Source: Halobacillus amylolyticus
Lineage (GTDB): Bacteria > Bacillota > Bacilli > Bacillales > Halobacillaceae
DNA: 64,000 bases
Assembly (NCBI RefSeq): GCF_022921115.1
Contig: NZ_CP095075.1
Coordinates: 3,236,001 to 3,300,000 of the forward strand
Direction of reading: 5' to 3'
Shown here: positions 47,733 to 56,995 of the stretch, one piece after another
Position numbering within the stretch: the stretch's first letter is position 1
Layout of the letters: each line of letters begins with the position of its first letter
Position numbers and translations under genes: made by a program
Notes under the pieces: generated by a model
Told to the model about the DNA's origin: nothing
The model's input: only the letters and a program-made list of their open reading frames with translations
Databases searched by the model: none

Positions 47733-48101
47733 ATGACAAGCAAAATTCTCATTGTTGACGATCAACCAGGAATTAGAATGTTACTAGAGGAATTTCTTAA
47801 AAGCGAAGGATATGAAACTATTAGTGCAAATACAGGAAAACAAGCTTGTGAAATGGCAATGGAGCATAACCCGGATCTCGTTTTAATGGATTACAATTTG
47901 CCGGTAATGAGTGGTGGAGAGGTTCTCAACTACTTAGATATTGAAAAATTTGATAAGCCCGTTTTTATTATGACAGGTCTCTCTGTAAGCTCGATTGAAG
48001 AAGATACTCACTATTCCTTTGTTCAACATGTCATCTCAAAACCATTTGACATTCACGCGATTCGTCAAATGATAGCAGACTGTCTTGTTCGTGAAGGTTA
48101 A
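47733..48101 (+). CDS. spo0F: Sporulation response regulator Spo0F
   Basis: Spo0F is the single-domain receiver that passes phosphate from the sporulation kinases to Spo0B and so to Spo0A. The 122-residue product has the acidic pair in LIVDDQPGIR, the phosphorylated Asp in DLVLMDYNLPVMSGGE (near residue 54), Thr in FIMTGLS and Lys in VISKPFD. It has no output domain. A TGTCGAG sequence at 47689-47695, close to the Spo0A box TGTCGAA, lies 38 bases upstream. Position between pyrG and fbaA is as in B. subtilis. Confidence 0.95.
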   Translation: MTSKILIVDDQPGIRMLLEEFLKSEGYETISANTGKQACEMAMEHNPDLVLMDYNLPVMSGGEVLNYLDIEKFDKPVFIMTGLSVSSIEEDTHYSFVQHVISKPFDIHAIRQMIADCLVREG

Positions 48102-48476
48102 CGAGAAAAATTTAGCACAACCACAACTTCTACATTATATAAGGATGGACATATGAGGGCAGTTTTCCATACCTTCTGCCTTATTTCTCTAAGTTTTGCG
48201 AGAGTCGATTTCGAAGTAGATTCTTATAACGAAGGGAAAATTTTTTATAAATAGGATCAAAACACGTAGCTTTCTATGCCATAGTACGCTGGCATTTATT
48301 GATGATATAAAAACTTTTCTAATTGAAAGCGCTATCTGACTCTCGCGATGTTGCACCTTCGAGAGGGTATTGGTATTCTAATACTGTAGCTTTATTTATA
48401 CGACATATTTTTCAGTACGGAAATTGAAAATATGGAAGTAAATACGAGAAGTATTTTATTTGAAGGAGGATCTTTC
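48102..48476. other. Intergenic region spo0F-fbaA
   Basis: No gene is seen. A weak hairpin, AGGGCAG with CTGCCTT (48157-48182), may end spo0F transcription, and CTCTCG/CGAGAG at about 48342-48366 forms another. The fbaA promoter must lie here but was not assigned. Confidence 0.4.
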
Positions 48477-49340
48477 ATGCCGTTAGTTTCAATGAAAGAA
48501 ATGCTAGAAACAGCTAAGGGAGAACGCTACGGAGTAGGTCAGTTTAACCTTAATAATCTTGAATATGCTCAAGCGATTCTTCAGGCTGCTGAAGAAGAGC
48601 AATCTCCAGTTATCCTCGGGGTATCTGAGGGTGCGGGCCGATACATGGGCGGCTTTAACGTAGTAGTGGCTATGGTTAAGTCACTTATGGAATCTTATGG
48701 GACAACTGTACCTGTTGCGATTCACTTAGATCACGGATCAAGTTTTGAGAAATGTGCAGAGGCGATCCACGCTGGATTTACTTCTGTCATGATCGACGCG
48801 TCTCACGATCCGCTTGAGGAAAACATTGCTCTTACAAAAAAAGTTGTTGAGCTTGCTCACATTCACGGGGTTTCTGTTGAAGCAGAACTTGGCCGTGTAG
48901 GTGGACAAGAAGACGACCTTATCGTGGATGATGCAGAGGCAGCTTATGCGATTCCTTCCGAGTGTAAACAACTCGTTGACGAAACAGATGTTGACGTATT
49001 TGCACCTGCTCTAGGCTCTGTTCATGGACCATACAAAGGTGAACCAAACCTTGGCTTCGATCGCATGGAAGAAATCATGGGGCTTGTTGACAAACCACTT
49101 GTGCTTCACGGTGGAACAGGGATCCCAACAGCGGATGTTAAAAAAGCTATTTCTTTCGGTACAGCCAAAATTAACGTAAACACAGAAAACCAAATTTCTC
49201 AAGGTAAAGCAGTGCGTAAAGTTCTTGCTGAACAGCCGGAACAATACGATCCTCGTAAATACTTGGGACCTGGTCGTGACGCAATTAAAGAAACCGTCAT
49301 CGGCAAAATGCGTGAATTTGGTTCTTCTCAAAAAGCATAG
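48477..49340 (+). CDS. fbaA: Class II fructose-bisphosphate aldolase
   Basis: The zinc-dependent aldolase of glycolysis and gluconeogenesis, splitting fructose 1,6-bisphosphate to two triose phosphates. The 287-residue product shows [11 protein letters not shown] (zinc His), [29 protein letters not shown], and the phosphate-binding LHGGTGIP and [16 protein letters not shown] lies seven bases before ATG 48477. The neighbouring tal and glpX genes also act on sugar phosphates. Confidence 0.96.
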   Translation: MPLVSMKEMLETAKGERYGVGQFNLNNLEYAQAILQAAEEEQSPVILGVSEGAGRYMGGFNVVVAMVKSLMESYGTTVPVAIHLDHGSSFEKCAEAIHAGFTSVMIDASHDPLEENIALTKKVVELAHIHGVSVEAELGRVGGQEDDLIVDDAEAAYAIPSECKQLVDETDVDVFAPALGSVHGPYKGEPNLGFDRMEEIMGLVDKPLVLHGGTGIPTADVKKAISFGTAKINVNTENQISQGKAVRKVLAEQPEQYDPRKYLGPGRDAIKETVIGKMREFGSSQKA

Positions 49341-49354
49341 CTATGCACGTCCAA

Positions 49355-49386
49355 GGAAGCCGTTACCAAGTAACGGTTTCCTTTTC
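49355..49386 (+). terminator. Terminator of fbaA
   Basis: A 12-bp stem, GGAAGCCGTTAC with GTAACGGTTTCC and a 3-base loop, is followed by TTTTC. Confidence 0.85.
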
Positions 49387-49442
49387 AACATGTATGAAAA
49401 CGCAACCATATGACATATTTCGACATCGGAGGGGTGTTTAGG

Positions 49443-50084
49443 ATGAAATTTTTTGTAGATACGGCTAATATTGATGAGATAAAAGAAGCGAACGCTTTAG
49501 GGGTGCTGGATGGGGTAACGACAAACCCGAGCTTAGTTGCGAAAGAAGGCGTTTCTTTCCACGACCGTTTAAAAGAAATCACTAAGGAGGTCGATGGTTC
49601 AGTAAGTGCTGAAGTGATCTCACTTGATGTTGAGGGCATGCTCAAGGAAGCGAAAGAACTTGCAGCCATCGCCCCAAATATCACGGTAAAAGTCCCGATG
49701 ACACTGGACGGGTTGAAGGCTGTAAAAGCTTTGAGCGATTTGAACATAAAAACAAATGTAACCCTTATCTTTTCAGCCAACCAGGCATTGCTTGCGGCAC
49801 GTGCAGGAGCGTCCTACGTATCACCGTTCCTTGGACGTCTTGACGACATCGGTCACAACGGAATGGAACTCGTTGCTCAAATTGCGGAAATTTTCGACCG
49901 TCATGCGATTGAGACAGAGATCATTGCCGCATCTGTTCGTCATCCTGTCCATGTAACAGACGCAGCATTGAATGGAGCCCACATTGCAACGGTTCCATTT
50001 AAACTTTTTGGCCAGCTCGTTAAACATCCTCTGACTGATCAAGGTATTGAAAAATTTCTTAATGACTGGAATAATCAAAAATAA
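49443..50084 (+). CDS. tal: Transaldolase (small, TalC/FSA type)
   Basis: A 213-residue transaldolase of the pentose phosphate pathway, of the short TalC/fructose-6-phosphate-aldolase type (B. subtilis YwjH). Seen are [29 protein letters not shown], the Schiff-base Lys in NITVKVPMT, and [38 protein letters not shown] precedes ATG 49443. It follows fbaA after a terminator and precedes murA, as in B. subtilis. Confidence 0.95.
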   Translation: MKFFVDTANIDEIKEANALGVLDGVTTNPSLVAKEGVSFHDRLKEITKEVDGSVSAEVISLDVEGMLKEAKELAAIAPNITVKVPMTLDGLKAVKALSDLNIKTNVTLIFSANQALLAARAGASYVSPFLGRLDDIGHNGMELVAQIAEIFDRHAIETEIIAASVRHPVHVTDAALNGAHIATVPFKLFGQLVKHPLTDQGIEKFLNDWNNQK

Positions 50085-50151
50085 AGAGTCATTTGGCAAA
50101 AATTGCACATAATAAAGATATAATCTTTACCTTTAAAGCGAGGGGTTTCTC

Positions 50152-51438
50152 ATGAAAAAACTACTAGTAGAAGGCGGAACCCGCTTGCGCGGACAAGTAC
50201 GCGTAAGTGGAGCAAAAAACAGCGCCGTTGCTCTATTGCCTGCCGCGATTTTAGCGAACTCAAAAGTAACAATCGAAGGACTTCCGAGCATTTCTGATGT
50301 AGGGACCCTTTCTGATTTGCTTGAAGAAATTGGAGGTACCGTCCGCCGTGACGGCCAAACGATTGAAATTGAGCCATCCGAAATGATTTCAATGCCGCTT
50401 CCAAACGGCCGTGTCAAAAAACTGCGTGCCTCTTATTATTTTATGGGGGCTATGCTTGGTCGTTTTAATAAGGCTGTCATTGGATTGCCTGGTGGGTGCC
50501 ACCTCGGGCCGCGTCCGATTGACCAGCATATTAAAGGATTCGAAGCACTTGGCGCTGAAGTGACCAACGAACAAGGTGCAATTTATTTGCGTGCAAAAGA
50601 ACTGCGCGGTGCAAGAATCTATTTAGACGTGGTCAGCGTGGGAGCCACCATCAATATTATGCTTGCAGCCGTCAAAGCCAAGGGGAAGACAACCATCGAA
50701 AATGCAGCGAAAGAACCCGAAATTATTGACGTGGCCACACTTTTAACAAGTATGGGTGCGAAAATAAAAGGGGCAGGAACTGACGTGATCCGTATTGAAG
50801 GTGTAGAGGAGCTCAACGGCTGTCTACACACAATTATTCCAGATCGGATTGAAGCAGGAACCTATACGATCATGGCTGCAGCTCAAGGCGAAGAAATGAT
50901 CATTGATAACGTGATTCCGCAGCATCTTGAATCCCTTTTGGCAAAACTGCGCGAGATGGGTGTAACGATTGAGGAGAATGATGAACAGCTCTATATTAGA
51001 CCAGGTGAAAAGATCAAGAGTGTTGACATTAAAACGCTTGTCTATCCCGGTTTTCCAACTGATTTACAGCAGCCATTCACGACATTACTAACAAAAGCTG
51101 AAGGTACAGGGGTCGTGACGGATACGATTTATCAAGCGAGATTTAAGCATGTCGATGAATTACGAAGAATGAATGCATCAATTAAAGTCGAAGGCGGTGC
51201 AGCTATCGTCGCCGGCCCTTCCCGACTCGAAGGTGCAAAGGTAAAAGCCTCAGATTTAAGGGCAGGAGCTGCATTAGTTATTGCTGGTCTAATGGCAAAA
51301 GGAGTAACTGAAATTACTGGCGTAGACCACATTGAACGAGGATACGAAAACATTACAAATAAACTAGTAGAACTCGGCGCAAATATCTGGTATGAGGAAA
51401 TGTCAGAAGAAGAAGTCGAACAATTTCAGAATTCATAG
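50152..51438 (+). CDS. murA: UDP-N-acetylglucosamine 1-carboxyvinyltransferase
   Basis: MurA adds enolpyruvate to UDP-GlcNAc, the first committed step of peptidoglycan synthesis and the target of fosfomycin. The 428-residue product starts [31 protein letters not shown]; the catalytic Cys is in [20 protein letters not shown] (near residue 117), and [17 protein letters not shown] is present. By position it is the murAB/murZ paralogue of Bacillus. AGCGAGGGG precedes the ATG. Confidence 0.96.
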   Translation: MKKLLVEGGTRLRGQVRVSGAKNSAVALLPAAILANSKVTIEGLPSISDVGTLSDLLEEIGGTVRRDGQTIEIEPSEMISMPLPNGRVKKLRASYYFMGAMLGRFNKAVIGLPGGCHLGPRPIDQHIKGFEALGAEVTNEQGAIYLRAKELRGARIYLDVVSVGATINIMLAAVKAKGKTTIENAAKEPEIIDVATLLTSMGAKIKGAGTDVIRIEGVEELNGCLHTIIPDRIEAGTYTIMAAAQGEEMIIDNVIPQHLESLLAKLREMGVTIEENDEQLYIRPGEKIKSVDIKTLVYPGFPTDLQQPFTTLLTKAEGTGVVTDTIYQARFKHVDELRRMNASIKVEGGAAIVAGPSRLEGAKVKASDLRAGAALVIAGLMAKGVTEITGVDHIERGYENITNKLVELGANIWYEEMSEEEVEQFQNS

Positions 51439-51439
51439 G

Positions 51440-51850
51440 AAAAGCGGAAAGGGGCGTTTAGACCTGAAACGCATAAGTAAGACGACGCAGTGAAGTGATC
51501 TTCCTTCACGGAGTTGGATTACTTATGTCGCGAAGGTCTGCCCCTTGCAGCTAGACATAGGAAAAGCGGAAAGGGGCGTTTAGACCTGAAACGCATAAGT
51601 AAGACGACGCAGTGAACAAAAGGATTCAAGGAAGTTCGGTTAAAAACGGCGCGTCCTGTGCCAACACCGAACGACCCCACGTCCTGTGGGGCCACGGAGT
51701 TGGATTACTTATGTCGCGAAGTTCTGCCCCTTGCAGCTAGACAAAGGAAAAGCGAAAGCGCCCTGGTAGACCGATTAGAGGAAGTTCGGCTAAAGCCGAG
51801 TTATGAGGAAGTTCAACGTCGAACTACCCCGCGTCCTGTGGGGCATGCTA
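51440..51850 (+). repeat. Modular palindrome repeat, two full units and a fragment
   Basis: Unit 1 (51440-51558) and unit 2 (51560-51743) begin with the same roughly 55 bases (GAAAAGCGGAAAGGGGCGTT...) and end with nearly the same 45 bases (GGAGTTGGATTACTTATGTC...). The ends pair to a long imperfect hairpin. The apex differs: unit 1 has a short GTGATCTTCCTTCAC piece, unit 2 carries about 75 bases with GTCCT-loop hairpins at 51648-51662 and 51675-51691. A third, truncated piece carries another at 51827-51843. No gene is present. Confidence 0.85.
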
Positions 51851-51911
51851 AAACATCATTTCCATGGGGAGATGAGGAAAAATTCTATATAGAGAATGGG
51901 GAGAATGAACC

Positions 51912-52877
51912 ATGGAAAGAAGTTTATCAATGGAACTAGTAAGAGTAACAGAGGCAGCCGCTTTATCATCGGCCCGCTGGATGGGAAGAGGAAAGAAAGA
52001 CGAGGCCGATGATGCAGCTACCTCAGCTATGCGTGATGTGTTTGACACCATCCCAATGAAGGGGACGGTTGTCATTGGTGAAGGAGAAATGGATGAAGCG
52101 CCGATGCTTTACATTGGCGAGAAGCTCGGGAATGGCTTTGGTCCGAGAGTTGACGTAGCTGTTGATCCACTTGAAGGCACAAATATTGTTGCTCAAGGGA
52201 CGTGGAATGCGCTGGCAGTCATAGCCATTGCCGATCATAACCGGCTTTTGCATGCACCAGATATGTATATGGAAAAAATTGCAGTTGGCCCTGAAGCCGT
52301 TGGAAAAGTCGACATCAATGCGTCGGTAGCTGATAATCTTGCAGCGGTAGCTAAAGCGAAGAACAAAGAGGTTGAAGACGTTGTAGCGATTGTCTTAAAT
52401 CGAAAACGGCATGAAGGAATCATTGAAGAGATTCGTGCAGCGGGAGCCCGTATCAAGTTAATCTCAGATGGGGACGTGGCTGCAGCCATTAATACTGCTT
52501 TTGACGATACGGGTGTTGATATTTTGTTCGGATCAGGCGGAGCGCCAGAAGGAGTGCTTGCCGCTGTTGCTTTAAAATGTCTCGGTGGTGAAATTCAAGG
52601 AAAACTTATTCCTTCAAATGATGAAGAATTGAAAAGATGTACAGACATGGGAATTGAAGATATCAATAGAGTTCTTTACATGGATGACTTCTGTGGTGGG
52701 GATGATGCCATCTTCGCAGCGACAGGTGTAACAGATGGAGAACTTCTACAAGGCGTCCAGTTTAAAGGGCAGAAAGCAACAACTCAAACCGTTGTCATGC
52801 GTGCGAAATCAGGAACCGTCCGTTTCATTGACGGCGATCACAGCCTTAAGAAGAAGCCGAATTTAGTGATTAAGTAA
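51912..52877 (+). CDS. glpX: Class II fructose-1,6-bisphosphatase
   Basis: GlpX removes the 1-phosphate of fructose 1,6-bisphosphate for gluconeogenesis. The 321-residue product has [53 protein letters not shown] (metal and phosphate site), [10 protein letters not shown] and [18 protein letters not shown] precedes the ATG by eight bases. It is equivalent to B. subtilis ywjI and sits between murA and rho as there. The modular palindromes upstream replace the expected promoter region. Confidence 0.95.
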   Translation: MERSLSMELVRVTEAAALSSARWMGRGKKDEADDAATSAMRDVFDTIPMKGTVVIGEGEMDEAPMLYIGEKLGNGFGPRVDVAVDPLEGTNIVAQGTWNALAVIAIADHNRLLHAPDMYMEKIAVGPEAVGKVDINASVADNLAAVAKAKNKEVEDVVAIVLNRKRHEGIIEEIRAAGARIKLISDGDVAAAINTAFDDTGVDILFGSGGAPEGVLAAVALKCLGGEIQGKLIPSNDEELKRCTDMGIEDINRVLYMDDFCGGDDAIFAATGVTDGELLQGVQFKGQKATTQTVVMRAKSGTVRFIDGDHSLKKKPNLVIK

Positions 52878-53260
52878 TGGTCTAATGGGAGGCTCTGCGC
52901 GACCTTAGCCTCCCTCATCCTACTTTTTACCCTCTTACCAACTTGCCAAAAAAACCTCTTGAACCGACATGATTACTAGATGTACAATAAGGTAGGTTTA
53001 CAAGCAATAATAGAACAACATAAATAAGCGAAGCCTCTGTAAGCTTCACATCCCTCTTGTTTCTTCTTTTTATTTCCAAAAGGGCAACTAGTGCTCCTAC
53101 TTGAATCACATAGATTGGTAGAAGGCTTACTCTGGTATACAAACAATCTCAAGATTTGAAAAAACGCAAGCACTTTGCTAGAAAGTATTCGTTTTCCTTC
53201 GATAAAGCGATGGTCTAAGCAGCAGCTGCTTCCGATAAAAACAATTAAAGTGGTGATTTT
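52878..53260. other. Intergenic region glpX-rho
   Basis: No supported gene. The reverse strand is open for 71 codons (52927-53142) with two hydrophobic stretches, but the only start is a TTG without a ribosome site, so it may be a remnant of a small membrane protein or chance. The rho promoter was not assigned. Confidence 0.4.
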
Positions 53261-54555
53261 GTGGCAGAACTAACGATATCCAATTTAGAAGGCATGACCT
53301 TAAAGAAACTCTACTCTTTAGCGAAACAGTACAAAGTTTCCTATTATGCTAAGCTAACGAAGCGAGAGTTGATTTTTGCGATTTTAAAAGCACAGGCAGA
53401 GAAAGATGGCTTTCTATTTATGGATGGTATTTTAGAAATTATTCCCTCAGAAGGCTTTGGCTTCCTTCGTCCTATTAATTACTCGCCAAGCGCTGAAGAT
53501 ATTTATATATCCGCTTCACAAATTCGCAGGTTTGATTTGCGAAATGGAGATAAAGTCAGTGGGAAAGTACGTCCTCCTAAGGAAAATGAACGATATTATG
53601 GCTTGCTTCACGTCGATGCCGTTAATGGGGAAGATCCTGATTCAGCAAAGGAACGTGTTCATTTTCCAGCATTAACCCCACTTTATCCAGACCGTCACAT
53701 GAAGCTTGAAACAGAAAGCAAGAAACTTTCCACTCGTATTATGGACTTGATGGCACCAGTTGGGTATGGGCAGCGTGGATTAATTGTTGCTCCACCTAAA
53801 GCAGGTAAAACGATGCTGCTTAAGCAAATGGCCAATAGTATTTCAACCAACCACCCTGATTCGAAGCTGATTATCTTACTTGTTGATGAGCGTCCAGAGG
53901 AAGTGACCGATATTGAACGCTCCGTAGCGCCAGATGTTGATGTTGTCAGCTCAACCTTTGACGAAGTACCGGAAAACCATATTAAAGTGGCCGAACTTGT
54001 CCTTGAACGGGCGATGCGTCTCGTTGAACATAAGCGCGACGTCATTATCTTGATGGACAGCATCACACGGCTTGCCCGTGCGTACAACTTGGTTATTCCG
54101 CCGAGCGGCCGTACACTTTCCGGGGGATCGACCCGGCAGCCTTCCATCGTCCTAAGCGTTTCTTCGGTGCGGCTCGAAATATTGAAGAAGGCGGAAGCTT
54201 TACCATTTTAGCGACAGCTCTTGTTGACACGGGCTCCCGTATGGACGATGTGATCTATGAAGAATTTAAAGGAACAGGGAACATGGAGCTGCATCTTGAC
54301 CGCAGCCTGGCTGAGCGCCGCATTTTCCCGGCCATCGATATTATGCGTTCAGGAACGAGAAAAGAAGAACTTCTCTTACCGAAAGCGGAGCTCGATAAAG
54401 TCTATGCGATTCGTAAAGCCCTTTCTGATTCCCATGACTTTACCGACCGCTTCCTGCGCAGACTGCGTTCATCGAAAACGAACGAAGAGTTTTTCGACCT
54501 TATGGACAAGGATATGAATATGAAAGGGAAAGCAGCACAGGGCCGTCGCAGCTAA
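53261..54555 (+). CDS. rho: Transcription terminator Rho, with one-base frameshift
   Basis: Rho is the hexameric RNA helicase that ends unneeded transcription. Up to residue 287 the frame is normal: the RNA-binding [18 protein letters not shown], Walker [27 protein letters not shown] and the Q-loop [10 protein letters not shown], then SGRTLSGG. At 54122-54126 there are five Gs where the family coding (GG-I-D-P-A-A) needs six; the frame then shifts to a stop at 54211. The correct continuation runs to 54555 ([33 protein letters not shown]). Restored length is 431 residues, the usual size. Either a real mutation or a homopolymer sequencing error. Confidence 0.9.
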
Positions 54556-54684
54556 CCCGATTTCTTTTTTTCCAGAAGGCTCTTTTAATAAAGTTGTTTT
54601 TGTATAGGAAGACCGCAGAGGGAAATATGCCCACTTTTCCGAAGACACAACTTTCCAGAATAAAATGGGAATCATCTAAGGCTG

Positions 54685-54713
54685 TTGCATTGGACAGGAT
54701 AGACTGATATAAT
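54685..54713 (+). promoter_or_regulatory. SigA-type promoter of the L31 gene
   Basis: TTGCAT and TATAAT are 17 bases apart. No Zur-box-like TCGTAAT/ATTACGA was seen between it and the start codon. Confidence 0.75.
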
Positions 54714-54816
54714 CTTTCTATGTGAGTTTCAGTAAAAGGTGTATGCACTAACCTTCGACGGCTCTTACAATAACTCTGTTTCTGAAGGACTCAGGGCAAA
54801 AAGGAGTGGAAGAATC

Positions 54817-55062
54817 ATGAAAGCAGGAATTCATCCAGAATACCGTAAAGTTGTATTTCTTGATACAAGTTCTGATTTCAAATTTCTAGGTGGATCTACA
54901 CAAGGATCTGAAGAAACAATTGAATGGGAAGATGGGAGCACATACCCACTAATCCGTGTTGAAATTAGTTCTGCGTCTCATCCATTCTACACAGGCAAAC
55001 AAAAAGCTGACAAAGCTGGCGGCCGTGTGGATCGCTTCAAGAAAAAATATAACCTTTCATAA
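54817..55062 (+). CDS. rpmE2: 50S ribosomal protein L31 type B
   Basis: An 81-residue L31 of the zinc-free type B ([44 protein letters not shown]). The CxxC pairs of the zinc type are absent. AAAGGAG precedes ATG 54817. In B. subtilis the gene after rho is the zinc-binding rpmE, and the type B form is elsewhere and repressed by Zur. Here the zinc-free form occupies the rpmE position with an ordinary promoter, so it is probably the main L31. A terminator follows. Confidence 0.95.
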   Translation: MKAGIHPEYRKVVFLDTSSDFKFLGGSTQGSEETIEWEDGSTYPLIRVEISSASHPFYTGKQKADKAGGRVDRFKKKYNLS

Positions 55063-55110
55063 TAATGAGTGGGCATCCTTTAGGATGTACACTGCATAAT
55101 TTTGAGCAAG

Positions 55111-55146
55111 AACAGGCAAATTGTCTTACCGTTTGCCTGTTTTTTT
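55111..55146 (+). terminator. Terminator of the L31 gene
   Basis: AACAGGCAAA and TTTGCCTGTT pair around an 11-base loop and are followed by a run of Ts. Confidence 0.85.
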
Positions 55147-55155
55147 GTAAAAGAA

Positions 55156-55273
55156 AAGCGGAGGCGCCCTGGCAGACACGACAAGCATAAGCAGAGCGGC
55201 GCAGTGAAGTGATCTTTCTTCACAGAGGCGAACTGCTTATGTCTCGAGTGTCTGGGCGCTGAAGCTAGACAAG
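55156..55273 (+). repeat. Modular palindrome repeat, single unit
   Basis: GAAAAGCGGAGGCGCCCTGG and AAGCATAAGCAG on the left pair with CTGCTTATG and GTGTCTGGGCGCTG on the right; the apex is GTGAAGTGATCTTTCTTCAC. It has the same plan as 51440-51558 with arm sequences changed on both sides. The tdk ribosome binding site follows directly. Confidence 0.85.
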
Positions 55274-55282
55274 GGAGCGACA

Positions 55283-55909
55283 GTGGACGTGTATGTCATG
55301 AAACAGAGCGGATGGGTAGAAGTGATTTGCGGTAGTATGTTCAGTGGAAAATCGGAGGAATTGATCCGCCGAGTCCGCCGAGCTACATACGGAAACTTGT
55401 CTGTTCGTGTATTTAAACCCGCCATTGATAACCGATATAAAGAAGATTCCATCGTGTCACACAACGGAACATCTGTCCTTGCAAGACCTGCATCTGAGTC
55501 ACTTGAAATTCTCGAGAAAGTGAATGATGAGGTGGACATTGTCGGTATAGATGAAGTTCAGTTTTTTGATGAATATATAATTGAAGTCGTCGAATGTCTT
55601 GCTGATCGCGGCATTCGCGTCATCACAGCAGGACTGGATACAGATTTTCGAGGGGAGCCTTTCGGGAAAGTTCCTGAACTCATGGCTTTAAGTGAAAGTG
55701 TCACAAAGCTAAACGCCATCTGTCCCGTCTGCGGATCTCCGGCTAGTCGCACGCAGCGCCTGATCGACGGGAAGCCGGCTTCCTATGATGATCCGATTAT
55801 TTTAGTCGGTGCCTCAGAATCGTACGAGCCGAGGTGCCGTCACCATCATGAGGTCCCAAATAAACCCAGGCAAGCGCAAGTGAAAGCCCACGTTGAAAAA
55901 TATGCCTGA
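55283..55909 (+). CDS. tdk: Thymidine kinase
   Basis: Tdk phosphorylates thymidine to dTMP (salvage). The 208-residue type II enzyme has the P-loop [20 protein letters not shown], the base region IDEVQFFDE, and a zinc ribbon ([13 protein letters not shown] ... CRHHHE, where the second pair is C and H). Start: GTG 55283 has GGGAG five bases upstream; GTG 55289 would align better with other Tdk N-termini (xYVMKQSGW). The ribosome site lies right at the edge of the intergenic palindrome. Confidence 0.94.
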   Translation: MDVYVMKQSGWVEVICGSMFSGKSEELIRRVRRATYGNLSVRVFKPAIDNRYKEDSIVSHNGTSVLARPASESLEILEKVNDEVDIVGIDEVQFFDEYIIEVVECLADRGIRVITAGLDTDFRGEPFGKVPELMALSESVTKLNAICPVCGSPASRTQRLIDGKPASYDDPIILVGASESYEPRCRHHHEVPNKPRQAQVKAHVEKYA

Positions 55910-55913
55910 TGTA

Positions 55914-55951
55914 AAACCCACCAACTTTTTGAAAAGTTGGTGGGTTTTTTT
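55914..55951 (+). terminator. Terminator of tdk
   Basis: AAACCCACCAACTTTT and AAAGTTGGTGGGTTT form a long stem with a minimal loop, followed by Ts, directly after the stop codon. Confidence 0.9.
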
Positions 55952-56035
55952 GTGAACAAATGTTTAGTTACAAGGTACGCATAATCCTCTTCATCTCTGT
56001 AAAAACTAGAGAAAAAGAGAAGAGGTGTGTAAGAG

Positions 56036-56437
56036 ATGATTCGAGTAATTGGAGTACTTGTAATGATGACATTGATAACGGCGGCATGCGGCCAGCAATA
56101 TGAGAACTTCCAGGGAAGCACGAACCGCGAGGACATAGAGAATATGAGTCTGCAAGATGAAAACACATCAGATGTGGAATATGAAAATCCCCGTTCGATG
56201 GATCGAGTCGGTGATACGTGGGGACGAAAGCAAGATCGGGAAATGATGAAAGAGGCCGCAAACCAAGTTCCAGGGGTTACGGTGAAACGTGTCATTATTG
56301 AAGCAGGTCAAGCGTGGGTGACGGTTAGTGTCGACCGCGAATTGAGCAATGAGGAAAAAATGGATTGGAGCAAACAAATTAAAGAATCTGTGTATGGAGC
56401 TGTACCGCGCTATAATATAAATGTGAAAATTAGGTAG
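56036..56437 (+). CDS. Putative lipoprotein, YhcN/YlaJ-like
   Basis: A 133-residue protein with a lipoprotein signal (hydrophobic residues 3-16 and lipobox ITAAC, Cys at about 18), so it would be anchored outside the membrane. The mature part has a polar linker, then DREMMKEAANQVPGVTVKRVIIEAGQAWVTVSVD, resembling the YhcN/YlaJ sporulation lipoprotein fold. GAGGTGTGTAAGAG precedes the ATG. It lies alone between tdk and prfA. Family assignment is tentative. Confidence 0.65.
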   Translation: MIRVIGVLVMMTLITAACGQQYENFQGSTNREDIENMSLQDENTSDVEYENPRSMDRVGDTWGRKQDREMMKEAANQVPGVTVKRVIIEAGQAWVTVSVDRELSNEEKMDWSKQIKESVYGAVPRYNINVKIR

Positions 56438-56483
56438 TAGCGACTCCAGGGTTTTCGACCTCATGCTGTTTTCATGTAAATAT

Positions 56484-56555
56484 GCAAATAATCGTCTAAT
56501 TGGTGCAATTATTGACTTTTTCGCGCAAATAACCCGAAAGATATGCAATTGAGTA
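56484..56555. repeat. 20-bp phased degenerate array (GCAATTA type), locus C
   Basis: GCAA cores start at 56484, 56505, 56525 and 56545 (20-21 bases apart), with the variants GCAAATA, GCAATTA, GCAAATA and GCAATTG. This is the most worn of the three longer arrays. Confidence 0.7.
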
Positions 56556-56699
56556 AATTTCATAATTTAAGCCCCTTATGCCGAGGTATTAAAAAAAGGG
56601 GGTACCTCCTCAAGTCTAGATTAAGCAACGCCAAAAGAGGATAAGCTAAAACCCGAATCAAAAACAACATGAATGGCTCATGTTAGCTGTTGAAATACA

Positions 56700-56790
56700 A
56701 GAAGACTCCTGCGGGAACAGTGACCAAAGCGAGATTCCACAGGAACGGAACGTCAGTGACGTTCGAGGAGGCTCGCTGGTTGCTCGCGGG
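56700..56790 (+). repeat. Bacillaceae GACTCCTGCGGGAA repeat
   Basis: AAGACTCCTGCGGGAACAG is followed by AGCGAGATTCCACAGGAACG, then GAGGAGGCTCGC and CGCGGGAAAGC. The order of blocks is that of the GC-rich intergenic repeat common in Bacillus genomes. Confidence 0.75.
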
Positions 56791-56935
56791 AAAGCATATT
56801 TTAACTGCGTGTTTATAACAACAAGCTTTTCGAAAAAGTGCCTTAAATCTTTGTACTTTTTAAATTTTTTTGCAATTTAGCTTCGATTACGTGCGATCCA
56901 CAATAACGCTAAACCTGTTTTTAAGAGGGATGTGG

Positions 56936-56964
56936 TTGTAACCCTATCCTCTCTATAATATAAT
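56936..56964 (+). promoter_or_regulatory. SigA-type promoter of prfA-prmC
   Basis: TTGTAA and TATAAT are separated by 17 bases, 31 bases before the prfA start. Confidence 0.65.
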
Positions 56965-56995
56965 TAGACTGTTATGGAGAAAGAGGTGCATACCA

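Noticed and set aside
51658..51939. 93-codon frame before glpX
   Set aside because: It consists of repeat sequence plus an out-of-frame reading of the glpX start.
52927..53142. 71-codon reverse-strand frame with two hydrophobic stretches before rho
   Set aside because: It has no proper start or ribosome site; at most a remnant.
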